DNA from: Candidatus Saccharimonadota bacterium | GTDB taxonomy: Bacteria; Patescibacteriota; Saccharimonadia; Saccharimonadales; UBA4665 | Assembly (NCBI GenBank): GCA_028289265.1 | Contig: JAQGGU010000100.1 | Location: 1-16,670 of the forward strand | DNA length: 16,670 nt | Direction: 5' to 3' | Part shown: positions 7,103 through 14,856 of the stretch, piece after piece | Layout of the letters: every line of letters starts with the position of its first letter | How positions within the stretch are numbered: position 1 is the stretch's first letter | Made by a program: the position numbers and the translations under genes | The notes under the pieces: model-generated | What the model was told of the DNA's origin: nothing | Database searches by the model: none | Seen by the model: only the letters and a program-made list of their open reading frames with translations

Positions 7103-7698
7103 AGCTGTCCTCCGCTCTTATTGATGAATAGGAAGGGATTATTGGCGTTAAATAAAGCTTTAATGGTCACCGTGCATGGATAGCGAGGGTCGCTGGCCCC
7201 ACTGCCGCTACACGAAATTGACTGGATATCGGCTTTACTGAATATTTTGTTTGCAGGATCCTGTAGGTTGACCTGCAGCTGGGTAGCACTGGTGTAGTCG
7301 GTAGAGATGGCCTTAATCTCAATAGAGTCCTGCGCTTTGCTGATATTTAAATCGGTCAGGCTGGCATTTGAAGGAATTACTTTAGCGATTTGCGATAATA
7401 GTTGTGAGAATAGAATTTCACGAGATAGAACATCGACTGCCAATTTGACACTGCTGGTGATTTCCTTGGCGTGCTGGCGCGTCTCCTCTAGGTTTTGTTC
7501 CTTGAGTACTTTTTCGCTGGCAGCAACTTTTGACTCGTATGAGCCGATAGATTGTTTCATAAAGAATAGGCCGCCGTATGTCACGATAATAACACCGGAT
7601 AGCCCGAATGCAAGCGCGATGGCCCAGTGGCGAAGTACGGTGTTACGGCGGCCGTATACGTACTGTTCCTTTAGGGCAGGAGGCAAGAGGTTGATCAT
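7099..7698 (-). CDS. pilN: Type IV pilus assembly protein PilN
   Basis: PilN is the inner-membrane partner of PilM and PilO. The protein is 199 residues and begins MINLLPP, the short cytoplasmic motif that docks into PilM in characterised systems. A transmembrane helix (about 25-47), a coiled-coil region (about 50-90) and a C-terminal alpha/beta domain follow. Two cysteines near the C-terminus (CSGSGASDPRYPC) could form a disulphide. The start codon overlaps the pilM stop in ATGA (7698-7695), indicating translational coupling. Confidence 0.92.
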   Translation of the reverse strand: MINLLPPALKEQYVYGRRNTVLRHWAIALAFGLSGVIIVTYGGLFFMKQSIGSYESKVAASEKVLKEQNLEETRQHAKEITSSVKLAVDVLSREILFSQLLSQIAKVIPSNASLTDLNISKAQDSIEIKAISTDYTSATQLQVNLQDPANKIFSKADIQSISCSGSGASDPRYPCTVTIKALFNANNPFLFINKSGGQL

Positions 7699-8765
7699 GC
7701 GAACAGCTCCTTGGGAGGTATCAGGCTGAGCCCCATGACCGTAGCATACATCGGTTTGTCTGCTTTTACGGGAGGTTGCAGGCCATGAAAATCACAATAT
7801 TCCCATGGGTCGCTAGCGCGTACTGCCAGTCGCAAACTGTTTGTGAGGTAGTCTGACAGGCCAGGCATGTTCGCTCCGCCTCCTAAGGTAATAACCTGGT
7901 TGATTTTACGCTCTGATCCGTAACGCTCCTCGTAGTAGCGGATCATGCGCCGGATTTCCTGTGCTAACTGGGAAAGTACAGGTTCGAGCGCTTCGCTGAT
8001 TTCTTTTTGCTTTTTACTGGCACTGAGGCCGTACTTGGTCTTTATGATGTGCGCTTCTGCTTGAGTGACGCCAAGCTTCTCGCGAATGCGGTTGGTAAAG
8101 ACTTCACCGCCGCCCGAAACAGTACCACTTACCAATAGATTGTGGTCGTAGATGCTTATATCGGCAGACAATGAACCAAAGTCTATCAGTACTGCTGGCG
8201 TGTCGCTCTGAGGGTCTTGCAGGAATAGTTGGCCCGCGGCATCGATAGTAGTACTGACGCCTACTGCCTCGAGGCCGAGAATTTGCATAAGTTGCAAATG
8301 TGAATCGACAATTTTTTTAGGAACGGCTATGGCGAAAAGATCCATCTTCTCGGCGTCTTTTTTGATGATGTTGTAGTCGAGATACATTTCTTCAAGCGGC
8401 ATAGGGATATATTGTTCGGCTTCGAGTTCGACGGCTTCCTGCAGCTCGTGGCCGCTTAGAGGAGGTAAATTGATTAGCCGTGAGAATGTCCGGTACGACG
8501 GTATGGCTACAACGGTGCGATGGGTAGTAATGTCTCCAATCAGATTGTTCTTGAATAGATCGAGCGTAGCTTTGGCGATGATGTTGTGGTCGATAATAAT
8601 GCCATCTTTAATGGCGTCGCCGTCAAAGCTGGCAGTTCCGTATCCAATCACGCGGTTATGTTTGCCGGCGCGCTCTATTTGCATCACCTTAAGCGAACCA
8701 TGTCCGATATCAAACCCAAAGATCGGCTTGTCTTTAAAAAAGTAAGTTGATTTACTGGTTCCCAC
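7695..8765 (-). CDS. pilM: Type IV pilus assembly actin-like ATPase PilM
   Basis: PilM is a cytoplasmic actin/FtsA-like protein that binds ATP and the PilN N-terminus, linking the pilus motor to the membrane platform. The 356-residue sequence has the phosphate-1 loop GFDIGHGSLKV (17-27), the phosphate-2 segment VLIDFGSLSADISIYD (192-207), the adenosine motif ITLGGGANMPGL (292-303), and the PilM-type region ELEAEQYIPMPLEE (113-126). The start is GTG at 8765, with AAAGGA nine bases upstream on the minus strand, supporting this choice. The first ~12 residues are family-variable. It opens a four-gene block coupled by three ATGA overlaps. Confidence 0.95.
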   Translation of the reverse strand: MGTSKSTYFFKDKPIFGFDIGHGSLKVMQIERAGKHNRVIGYGTASFDGDAIKDGIIIDHNIIAKATLDLFKNNLIGDITTHRTVVAIPSYRTFSRLINLPPLSGHELQEAVELEAEQYIPMPLEEMYLDYNIIKKDAEKMDLFAIAVPKKIVDSHLQLMQILGLEAVGVSTTIDAAGQLFLQDPQSDTPAVLIDFGSLSADISIYDHNLLVSGTVSGGGEVFTNRIREKLGVTQAEAHIIKTKYGLSASKKQKEISEALEPVLSQLAQEIRRMIRYYEERYGSERKINQVITLGGGANMPGLSDYLTNSLRLAVRASDPWEYCDFHGLQPPVKADKPMYATVMGLSLIPPKELFA

Positions 8766-8787
8766 CGATGATAATCCTTTGGTATTC

Positions 8788-8796
8788 AGTATACCA
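8788..8796 (-). promoter_or_regulatory. Extended -10 promoter for the pilMNO block
   Basis: On the minus strand TGGTATACT forms an extended -10 element between the pilin terminator and pilM. Transcription would start near 8781, giving a leader of about 16 bases that contains the AAAGGA ribosome-binding site (8780-8775). This would let pilMNO be expressed despite the terminator after the pilin gene. Confidence 0.5.
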
Positions 8797-8832
8797 CTTA
8801 TCCTTAACGCTATAAATGTTTTTGTCGCTAGT

Positions 8833-8874
8833 CTAAATTAAAAAGCCCGGTCTAAACCGGGCTTTTTAATTTAG
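8833..8874 (-). terminator. Rho-independent terminator after the pilin gene
   Basis: A perfect inverted repeat with 19-base arms (8833-8851 and 8856-8874) surrounds a four-base loop. The GC core is GCCCGGT/ACCGGGC, flanked on each side by A and T tracts, so it can terminate in both directions. It lies 12 bases past the pilin stop and upstream of pilM, so it should end most pilin transcripts before pilMNO. Confidence 0.92.
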
Positions 8875-8885
8875 GTATCGAAGGG

Positions 8886-9356
8886 TTAGTTCGAACCCTG
8901 GACTGTGGTGTTATCAGTCTTACCCTCTTCGCGGTAAGAGAGAGTGTAACCAGTACAGTCGGTCGCGGTGTTGTCGCAACCCGTAGGTGTGGCAGTGTAA
9001 CCGTAACTGTCTGCGTCAGCCGTTCCTATGAGCACGTATGTGCCTGCAGCGGCCTTAGGGTCGCGTAGAGCCTCGACGTCCAAACCTTTCATATTGGTTC
9101 GGATGAAACCACTGGTCTCAGTCGGGTCTGTGTTGAGTTGAGCCAGCGTTGGGTACTTTACGTTTTGTGCGTAGTAAGCCTCGAGCTGTCCCTTCAGTGC
9201 CTTCGCGTCGGTTACGCGCTCTTTGTTGCGAGCGTTTTGCTGAATACCGTTATATGTCGTAATCACCAGACCGGCAAGAATACCGATCACAACGATCACG
9301 ATAAGAAGTTCCACGATAGTGAAACCCTTCTGAGTTACTTTCTTAAGTGAGCTCAT
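8886..9356 (-). CDS. Type IV pilin (prepilin), likely major subunit
   Basis: This 156-residue prepilin has a short basic leader, MSSLKKVTQKG, and the processing site G11/F12. The mature protein begins FTIVELLIVIVVIGILAGLV with the conserved glutamate at mature position 5 and the hydrophobic N-terminal helix. The globular part contains a cysteine pair close to the C-terminus (GCDNTATDC) that could close a small disulphide loop. The peptidase that would cleave it is not in the window. Its own promoter, an 80-90 base leader, a strong AGGAGG ribosome-binding site (9372-9367, 10 bases from the ATG) and a strong terminator all suggest high, separate expression, which favours the major pilin over a minor one. 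Confidence 0.95.
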   Translation of the reverse strand: MSSLKKVTQKGFTIVELLIVIVVIGILAGLVITTYNGIQQNARNKERVTDAKALKGQLEAYYAQNVKYPTLAQLNTDPTETSGFIRTNMKGLDVEALRDPKAAAGTYVLIGTADADSYGYTATPTGCDNTATDCTGYTLSYREEGKTDNTTVQGSN

Positions 9357-9409
9357 GAGGACCCACCCTCCTATATGTTTAGTTGTTACTTTATTTTGAT
9401 CTTGGACTA

Positions 9410-9432
9410 CTACCTTATAGCTATAAGGGTAG
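9410..9432 (-). promoter_or_regulatory. Palindrome in the pilin leader
   Basis: The 14-base core CTTATAGCTATAAG (centred on 9420/9421) is a perfect palindrome, extended by CTAC/GTAG arms with one unpaired base. It lies just downstream of the predicted pilin start site and about 55-75 bases before the ATG. It could be an operator for a dimeric regulator or part of a leader structure. Confidence 0.45.
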
Positions 9433-9448
9433 CCAGTATCTGTACATG

Positions 9449-9476
9449 ATTATAAACATAAGCGTGTCAACGTCAA
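9449..9476 (-). promoter_or_regulatory. Sigma70-type promoter of the pilin gene
   Basis: On the minus strand TTGACG (9476-9471), a 16-base spacer and a perfect TATAAT (9454-9449) form the best -35/-10 pair in the pilus region. The start site would be near 9442, giving a leader of about 86 bases. Confidence 0.65.
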
Positions 9477-9502
9477 GTAGGATATGCACAGGCCTCCTTG
9501 TG

Positions 9503-10723
9503 CTATTCGTTCATATTTTGAGACATGGATGCGATTGGCCCCATGACGCTGGCGGCAATCAGGCCGACTGCGCCGCCGAGCACGACGATCATAACCGGTT
9601 CAATTATTGAGGCGAGACCATCGATGAGGGTTTCGACTTCCTCTTCGTAGAAATCTGCCACTTTTATGAGTACGGTATCAATTTGGCCTGTTTCTTCACC
9701 GACGGCCAGCATCTGGCTGACGATAGGAGGGAAGTTTTTGCTTTTACCGATAGGCTCGCTAAGCGGCTTGCCATTGCGGACTTCATTAGCTGCATCTTTG
9801 AGTTCTTGCTCGAAAACTTTGTTGCCGATAGCGCCGCCCGTCACCTCAAGCGCGTCGAGCACACTTACGCCGGCCGACATAAGCGAGGCGAAGGTACGCG
9901 CAAAGCGGGCAACGGCCATTTTAATAACAATATTATTAACTACCGGGATGCGGAGCAGTAATTTGTGGAAGTTGTACTTACCCTTGGGGGTCTTGATGTA
10001 ACGTCTGACTGCGAAGATTGTGCCGCCAAGAACTATCGTTATGGGGATGACATTGCTGGTCATGAAGGTACTGGCGTCCAGCAGGACCTGGGTATATACC
10101 GGGAGTTTGGCGTCCTCGCCGCCCATGTCGGTAATAATCTTTCCGATCTTTGGCAGGACGACGAGCATAATACCAAAGAATGACACTATAGTGACGAACA
10201 TGAGTACCACTGGATAAGCCATGGCGCTCTTCACTTTTTTGCGGATGCTTGCATCGAGCTCTACTTGAAGTGCGAGGCGTTTGAGAATTTCATCAAGGAT
10301 ACCGCCTTCTTCACCGGCCCGTACCATGTTGACGTAGACCTCAGAGAATATGTTAGGATATTTCGCGAAGGAGTCCCCCAGTGGAGCGCCCCCTTCGACG
10401 TCTTTGACGATACCTTCAATAGCTACTTTAAGAGTCTGGCTCTGGCAGTCAGTACCAAGGGTCGTGAGTGAGCGAGTAAGGGGCACGCCGGCGCTGATCA
10501 TGGTGGAGAGTTGGCGAGTAAATATTACGAGGTCGGCTAGCTTGACCTTTTTACTGCCAAAGCTTAGCCCGCCCTTGCCCTTGGCACTACCGCTTGCGGC
10601 CTTGACCGCTACCGGGTGAATACCCTGATGGATCAGTGAAGATACCACCGCTTCTTTAGTGGAGCCTTCGACGACACCTTCGATTTCTTTGCCATCCTTA
10701 AGTGCTTTGTAGCTGAACTTCAT
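9503..10723 (-). CDS. pilC: Type IV pilus inner-membrane platform protein PilC
   Basis: PilC (GspF family) is the polytopic platform that couples the assembly ATPase to pilin polymerisation. The 406-residue protein has the N-terminal segment FSYKALKDGKEIEGVVEG, then two T2SSF repeats (about 62-190 and 268-395) with the matching motifs FTRQLSTMISAGVPLTRSL and FARTFASLMSAGVSVLDALE. Transmembrane helices lie at about 170-191, 222-240 and 373-395. Length matches the family. The ATG at 10723 has no clear Shine-Dalgarno. It lies 165 bases downstream of pilB, with no retraction ATPase gene between them. Confidence 0.96.
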   Translation of the reverse strand: MKFSYKALKDGKEIEGVVEGSTKEAVVSSLIHQGIHPVAVKAASGSAKGKGGLSFGSKKVKLADLVIFTRQLSTMISAGVPLTRSLTTLGTDCQSQTLKVAIEGIVKDVEGGAPLGDSFAKYPNIFSEVYVNMVRAGEEGGILDEILKRLALQVELDASIRKKVKSAMAYPVVLMFVTIVSFFGIMLVVLPKIGKIITDMGGEDAKLPVYTQVLLDASTFMTSNVIPITIVLGGTIFAVRRYIKTPKGKYNFHKLLLRIPVVNNIVIKMAVARFARTFASLMSAGVSVLDALEVTGGAIGNKVFEQELKDAANEVRNGKPLSEPIGKSKNFPPIVSQMLAVGEETGQIDTVLIKVADFYEEEVETLIDGLASIIEPVMIVVLGGAVGLIAASVMGPIASMSQNMNE

Positions 10724-10888
10724 TGAACTTATTGCGCATCTTTCTCTGGATTGTCCAGGTAAAATGAACGGGCAAGAAATAGGACTGTCTTATGGCAAGG
10801 CATATTTGGATACGCCGCGATGCAAAATCCGCTAGTTTGCTGTTGGTTTCGACGGAGGGACTGATATAAGGTGTGTACTAAGCTCATG
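10724..10888. other. Gap between pilB and pilC
   Basis: This 165-base gap is long for an operon of this compactness. No remnant of a pilT gene, no convincing terminator and no clear promoter were seen on either strand. Confidence 0.5.
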
Positions 10889-12685
10889 TTATTCTTGTGA
10901 AGTTACGCGTAGGACTTCCTCGATGGTGGTCTGTCCACGCAGTGCTTTGACCAAACCGTCGATCTGCATGGTGACCATGCCGTCACTGATGGCAGTTTTC
11001 TGGATGTTTTCACTGGTTTCGTTGGTAACGATCATCTTTTGTATCGATGAAGAGTTGTCGAGTACTTCGTAGATACCCATTCGTCCGCGATACCCGGTGT
11101 GGTTGCAGTTATCGCAACCATCGGGGTGGGCCTTCCAAAGACGCGTGATGGTCGATTCGGTGCTGCCGAGCTTGGTATCATCTTTGTCACTTTTGCCGAC
11201 ACCATCAGCGTAAGCTTCGTCTTCCAACTCGTGGAGGCGCTTCATAATGCCGTTCTCGCCAAGATGGAAAGTCGACTCGAGCCGCTTAAGGTCGGTGGCC
11301 TCAGGAGTATACTTTTCGCGGCAGTCGATACACAGTCGTCGAACCAGGCGTTGTCCAACGACGATGCGTACAGTGCTAGCGATCAGGAACGGTTCTATGC
11401 CCATGTCAAGCAAACGCGGCAAGCACGTAGCAGCGTTGTTGGTGTGGAGTGTCGAAAAGACCAGGTGGCCGGTCAGCGCAGCCTGGACTGCGAGCTGTGC
11501 AGTTTCACCGTCACGTACCTCTCCTACCATGATAATGTTTGGATCTTGGCGGAGTAGAGCGCGCAGGCCATTTGTAAATGTCATGCCAGCCATGGGGTTC
11601 ACCTGGGTCTGATTGGCACCAAATATACGGTACTCAACTGGGTCTTCAACTGTCGAAATGTTCACCGAAGGATTGTTCAGGATACTAAGCACGCTAAATA
11701 GGGTGGTCGATTTACCAGAACCAGTTGGGCCTGTGACTAGGATCATGCCATGCGGTTGGACCATAGCTTTTTGAATATTCTTTAGCGCGCTACCCCAGAA
11801 GCCGAGCTCTTCGAGGGTCGCCGGTTTGGTGGTCTCATTTAGAATACGCATAACGACTTTTTCGCCGTCGACAATAGGCAGGGTAGATACACGCAGGGCA
11901 TAGACCATACCGGCGACTTCCACTTTGAAGCGGCCATCCTGAGGCGCTCGATGCTCGTCAATCTTTAAGTTTGAGAGGATCTTTATACGTGATACGAGCG
12001 CACCGAGTACCTTGCGCGGCAGTTTGTTAGCTTCGCGGAGCACACCGTCGATACGGTAGCGGATGACCACATACCCTTCGCGCGGCTCTATGTGGATGTC
12101 AGACGCAGAAGCTTTGACGCCGTATTCGATGATGAGGTTTACGGTCTGGGCTATAGGCGAATCTTCAGCGACTTCATCCTCGGAAATTTCTTCTTCACTT
12201 TCCTCAGTTTCGGCTTCGTTTGAAATAACTTTAGTCAGTTCACTCGAGATATTGCCGCGGTATTGTTCGAGGGCTGCCGTGATCATTGAAGCTGGTGCGA
12301 TGTGTAGCTTGATGTTTGCCCCGAGCTGTTTGCGCAAGAAGTTAATCGACTGGATGTCGTCAGGGTCTTCGAGTGCTATTAAGTAGTTGCCGTCCGGAGC
12401 TACGTCAAAAACTACGGCTTTATACTGGCGGGCGATCCGTTCTGGTATGAGTTTTAGCACGTCGCGGCTCAGCTCGCGGGCGTTGAATTCTATATAAGGT
12501 ATGTCGACTTCTTGAGCGTAGAGCTTCGTCAGGTCTTTTTCGGTGATAACGCTGTTCTTGATCAGGATGTCTTGCAGAGGCTTCTTTTCGGTTTTTTCCT
12601 GATCACGGAGTACTTTAATCTGCTCATCGGTAAATTTACCGGTGGACTTCAAAAGTTTTTCAACTAATACGTCAGATATACGCAT
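10889..12685 (-). CDS. pilB: Type IV pilus assembly ATPase PilB
   Basis: PilB (GspE family) is the cytoplasmic hexameric ATPase that powers pilus extension. The 598-residue protein has an N-terminal MshEN/GspE_N region (about 1-145), a very acidic linker (about 157-175), Walker A GPTGSGKST (319-327), Walker B with GEVRD (388-392), the histidine-box region STLHTNNAA (411-419), and a four-cysteine zinc motif with C452, C455, C524 and C527. The segment between the cysteine pairs is about 68 residues and charged. The start at 12685 (MRISDVLVEKLL) matches the family N-terminus. An in-frame ATG at 12760 would add 25 residues with cysteines and no family resemblance, so it is rejected. Confidence 0.96.
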   Translation of the reverse strand: MRISDVLVEKLLKSTGKFTDEQIKVLRDQEKTEKKPLQDILIKNSVITEKDLTKLYAQEVDIPYIEFNARELSRDVLKLIPERIARQYKAVVFDVAPDGNYLIALEDPDDIQSINFLRKQLGANIKLHIAPASMITAALEQYRGNISSELTKVISNEAETEESEEEISEDEVAEDSPIAQTVNLIIEYGVKASASDIHIEPREGYVVIRYRIDGVLREANKLPRKVLGALVSRIKILSNLKIDEHRAPQDGRFKVEVAGMVYALRVSTLPIVDGEKVVMRILNETTKPATLEELGFWGSALKNIQKAMVQPHGMILVTGPTGSGKSTTLFSVLSILNNPSVNISTVEDPVEYRIFGANQTQVNPMAGMTFTNGLRALLRQDPNIIMVGEVRDGETAQLAVQAALTGHLVFSTLHTNNAATCLPRLLDMGIEPFLIASTVRIVVGQRLVRRLCIDCREKYTPEATDLKRLESTFHLGENGIMKRLHELEDEAYADGVGKSDKDDTKLGSTESTITRLWKAHPDGCDNCNHTGYRGRMGIYEVLDNSSSIQKMIVTNETSENIQKTAISDGMVTMQIDGLVKALRGQTTIEEVLRVTSQE

Positions 12686-12949
12686 TAGATACCCACGCTT
12701 AAACTGTTTGTCTTGGTAAGTGCACCCATCCTGGCCACATTTTATCAGTATTATGTACAAACATAAACACTTTCGGCGCCACTTATTTTCATATACCTGG
12801 TGTTCGAGCGAGTCCAGCGGATACTGACTCTAACCATTCCAGACTTGAGAAGTAACCATAATGGTAATGCTTATATTGAAATACAGTGGTCGAAATGTAA
12901 AAAATACTTATTTGTTTGGCTTGAGCATGATGCATCTGTTATAGATTCT

Positions 12950-12958
12950 TGGTATAAT
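12950..12958 (+). promoter_or_regulatory. Extended -10 promoter of recA
   Basis: TGGTATAAT is an extended -10 with a perfect TATAAT. Transcription would start near 12965 and give recA a leader of about 160 bases. No matching -35 box was seen. Confidence 0.55.
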
Positions 12959-12964
12959 AAAGGT

Positions 12965-13127
12965 AACATCCAGGAAGGGTTCCAGGGGAAGGTATAAGGG
13001 ATTGGACTGCTGCGCAGTTTGGACAAGAGACTCTAGTAATAGAGCTGGTATTTTTGCCCAAAATGCGGAGCTGTGAAAGGCCCCCAAAGTATATAACTAC
13101 TACAAATCTAAGGAGGGTAAAACTAAT
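12965..13127 (+). promoter_or_regulatory. Long structured recA 5' leader with strong Shine-Dalgarno
   Basis: The leader contains two clear short hairpins: ACTGC-TGC-GCAGT (13006-13018) and CTCTA-GTAA-TAGAG (13031-13044), the latter closed by a GNRA-type GUAA tetraloop. A smaller GGAA-GGG-TTCC stem lies around 12973-12983. A C-rich stretch (13080-13085) could pair with upstream G-rich segments. AGGAGG (13111-13116) is an ideal ribosome-binding site 11 bases before the ATG. No known riboswitch class was recognised. Confidence 0.45.
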
Positions 13128-14165
13128 ATGGCGGACGACGCTAAAACTACGAAGGCTGGGGCTGCTAAGGCCGCAGCAGTAAGCGAAGGCAAAAGCAAAG
13201 CTTTAGGCCTCGCACTCGAAACTATTGAAAAACAATTCGGTAAGGGCTCGATCATGAAGCTCGGTGAATCAACCCACATAAATGTTGAGACTTTTCCTAC
13301 CGGATCTATATCTCTAGATTTAGCATTAGGCGGCGGTATACCTCAGGGACGCATCGTCGAGATTTATGGACCGGAGTCCAGCGGTAAGACCACCCTTACT
13401 CTTCATGCAATTGCTGAAGTCCAGAAAAGGGGCGGCACTGCTGCTTTCATCGATGCCGAACACGCACTCGATCCATCCTATGCCAAGCGGATCGGAGTAG
13501 ATGTTGAAAACTTACTGCTTTCACAACCAGATAACGGCGAGCAGGCACTCGAAATTGTTGAAACATTAGTTCGATCCAGCGCCGTCGACCTTATCGTCGT
13601 CGACTCAGTCGCCGCACTTGTGCCACGAGCTGAAATCGAAGGTGAAATGGGTGACGCCCACATGGGCCTGCAGGCCCGGCTGATGAGCCAGGCGCTGCGT
13701 AAGCTCACTGGTGTCATTTCCCGTTCCAACACCACGGTTATCTTCATTAATCAGATCCGTATGAAGATTGGTGTTATGTTCGGTAACCCCGAGACGACTA
13801 CCGGTGGTAACGCGCTGAAGTTCTATGCTTCGGTACGCATGGATATTCGCCGGATTTCCCAGATCAAGCAGGGCGATGCGGTTATTGGCAACCGCACCCG
13901 TGTAAAGGTGGTCAAGAATAAGATCGCGCCGCCATTCCGCGAGGCCGAGTTCGACATCATGTACAACCAAGGTATTTCTAGGGCTGGCGACATCCTTGAC
14001 CTGGCTGCGAACCGTAACATCGTTGAGAAGGCCGGTGCCTGGTATAGCTACAACGGTAATAAGATTGCCCAAGGCCGTGAAGCTGCCAAGAATTACTTCA
14101 CGGAAAATCCGCAGATAATGGAAGAAGTATCCGCCAAAGTCCGCGAAGCTGCCGCCACGGAATAA
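13128..14165 (+). CDS. recA: Recombinase RecA
   Basis: RecA forms filaments on single-stranded DNA and drives homologous pairing in repair and transformation. The 345-residue protein has an Ala/Lys-rich N-terminal extension (1-22), Walker A GPESSGKT (81-88), the catalytic glutamate E111 in DAEHALDP, Walker B DLIVVDS (154-160), the L1 loop around [10 protein letters not shown] (171-180), and the L2 loop with [17 protein letters not shown] (219-235). Length is typical. The start follows an ideal AGGAGG. recX follows 40 bases downstream, a common arrangement that suggests a shared transcript. Confidence 0.98.
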   Translation: MADDAKTTKAGAAKAAAVSEGKSKALGLALETIEKQFGKGSIMKLGESTHINVETFPTGSISLDLALGGGIPQGRIVEIYGPESSGKTTLTLHAIAEVQKRGGTAAFIDAEHALDPSYAKRIGVDVENLLLSQPDNGEQALEIVETLVRSSAVDLIVVDSVAALVPRAEIEGEMGDAHMGLQARLMSQALRKLTGVISRSNTTVIFINQIRMKIGVMFGNPETTTGGNALKFYASVRMDIRRISQIKQGDAVIGNRTRVKVVKNKIAPPFREAEFDIMYNQGISRAGDILDLAANRNIVEKAGAWYSYNGNKIAQGREAAKNYFTENPQIMEEVSAKVREAAATE

Positions 14166-14205
14166 GCCGGTACCGGTGCCCAGTCATAGTGAATTGGCTT
14201 AATAT

Positions 14206-14814
14206 ATGAAAATTACGGCCATCAAGCAGCAGGTGAAGCGGCAAGGGCGGTATTCGATATTTGTCGACGAGAAGTACGCTTTTTCCCTCAGTGAGAACGC
14301 ACTGCTCGATCAAAAGATCCGCATTGGCCTAGAAGTCAGCAAGGAAGAATTGCAGGGCTTTAAGGACGCTTCCAAGTTTGATAAAGCCTATAACCTCACG
14401 CTGTCGTATGTCGCGCGGCGCCCCAGAAGTGAATGGGAGCTGCGCGACTATTTTCGCCGTAAAGAAATTGATGAAGAAGCCGGAGAGTTGATACTCGACC
14501 GGCTTAAAAACTTCGGGTACATCAATGACGCGGCCTTTGCCCGTAGCTGGGTGGAGAATCGCCGGTTGCTTAAGCCGATTAGCCGGCGGCGGCTGATAAT
14601 GGAGCTCCGCCAAAAGCATGTGGCCGACGATGTGGTGCGACAGGTACTTGAAGAAGACGAAACGACCGACCGGGATACTTTGAGACAACTGGTGGAGCGC
14701 AAGCGCAAACAGTCCCGCTACCAGGACGACCAAAAACTCATGCAGTATCTCGTGCGCCAGGGCTACGGCTATGACGACGTCAAATCAGTGCTAAAGAACC
14801 AAGAAGAGTACTAG
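14206..14814 (+). CDS. recX: Regulatory protein RecX
   Basis: RecX binds RecA filaments and tunes their assembly and activity. The 202-residue protein shows the helical RecX repeats: KAYNLTLSYVARRPRSEWEL (about 60-79) followed by RRKEIDEEAGELILDRLKNF, then GYINDAAFARSWVENRR, then a third repeat ending near YLVRQGYGYDDVKSVL. Its N-terminal ~55 residues (ITAIKQQVKRQGRYSIFVDE) also fit the family. It lies directly after recA. There is no clear Shine-Dalgarno before the ATG at 14206, and no promoter at leaderless distance, so read-through from recA is the likeliest source of its mRNA. The gene that follows is convergent. Confidence 0.93.
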   Translation: MKITAIKQQVKRQGRYSIFVDEKYAFSLSENALLDQKIRIGLEVSKEELQGFKDASKFDKAYNLTLSYVARRPRSEWELRDYFRRKEIDEEAGELILDRLKNFGYINDAAFARSWVENRRLLKPISRRRLIMELRQKHVADDVVRQVLEEDETTDRDTLRQLVERKRKQSRYQDDQKLMQYLVRQGYGYDDVKSVLKNQEEY

Positions 14815-14856
14815 TACGGTGAAAAAGCAGCCCGGGCAGCGAATTCATTTCGGCTA

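Larger units (their letters stand above)
12686..13127. other. Divergent pilB-recA intergenic region
   Basis: This 442-base region holds the recA promoter and leader on the plus strand and must carry the pilB promoter on the minus strand. AT-rich -10-like sequences lie around 12739-12755 for pilB, but none has a convincing partner. A short inverted repeat ACCAT-A-ATGGT is at about 12856-12866. A GTG-started 65-codon frame at 12800-12997 shows no coding features. No SOS-type LexA box of the E. coli or Bacillus form was recognised. Confidence 0.6.

Noticed and set aside
11099..11557. A 152-codon plus-strand frame opposite pilB
   Set aside because: It lies opposite the ATPase and zinc-motif coding sequence; the length comes from the codon bias of pilB on the other strand.
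12686..12760. Upstream ATG at 12760 as the pilB start
   Set aside because: The added 25 residues do not resemble the GspE N-terminus, and the family-like sequence begins exactly at the ATG at 12685.
12800..12997. A 65-codon plus-strand frame (GTG start) in the pilB-recA gap
   Set aside because: No ribosome-binding site, no recognisable domain, and it runs over the recA promoter. It is more likely a chance frame.
12761..13127. LexA/SOS operator upstream of recA
   Set aside because: Neither the CTGT-N8-ACAG form nor the GAAC-N4-GTTC form was found in the region; a lineage-specific operator cannot be excluded.
13605..14072. A 155-codon frame antisense to recA
   Set aside because: It is fully covered by a strongly conserved gene on the other strand, and its protein has no coherent domain or initiation signal.
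14329..14733. A 134-codon frame antisense to recX
   Set aside because: Shadow of recX with no independent start signal or motif.
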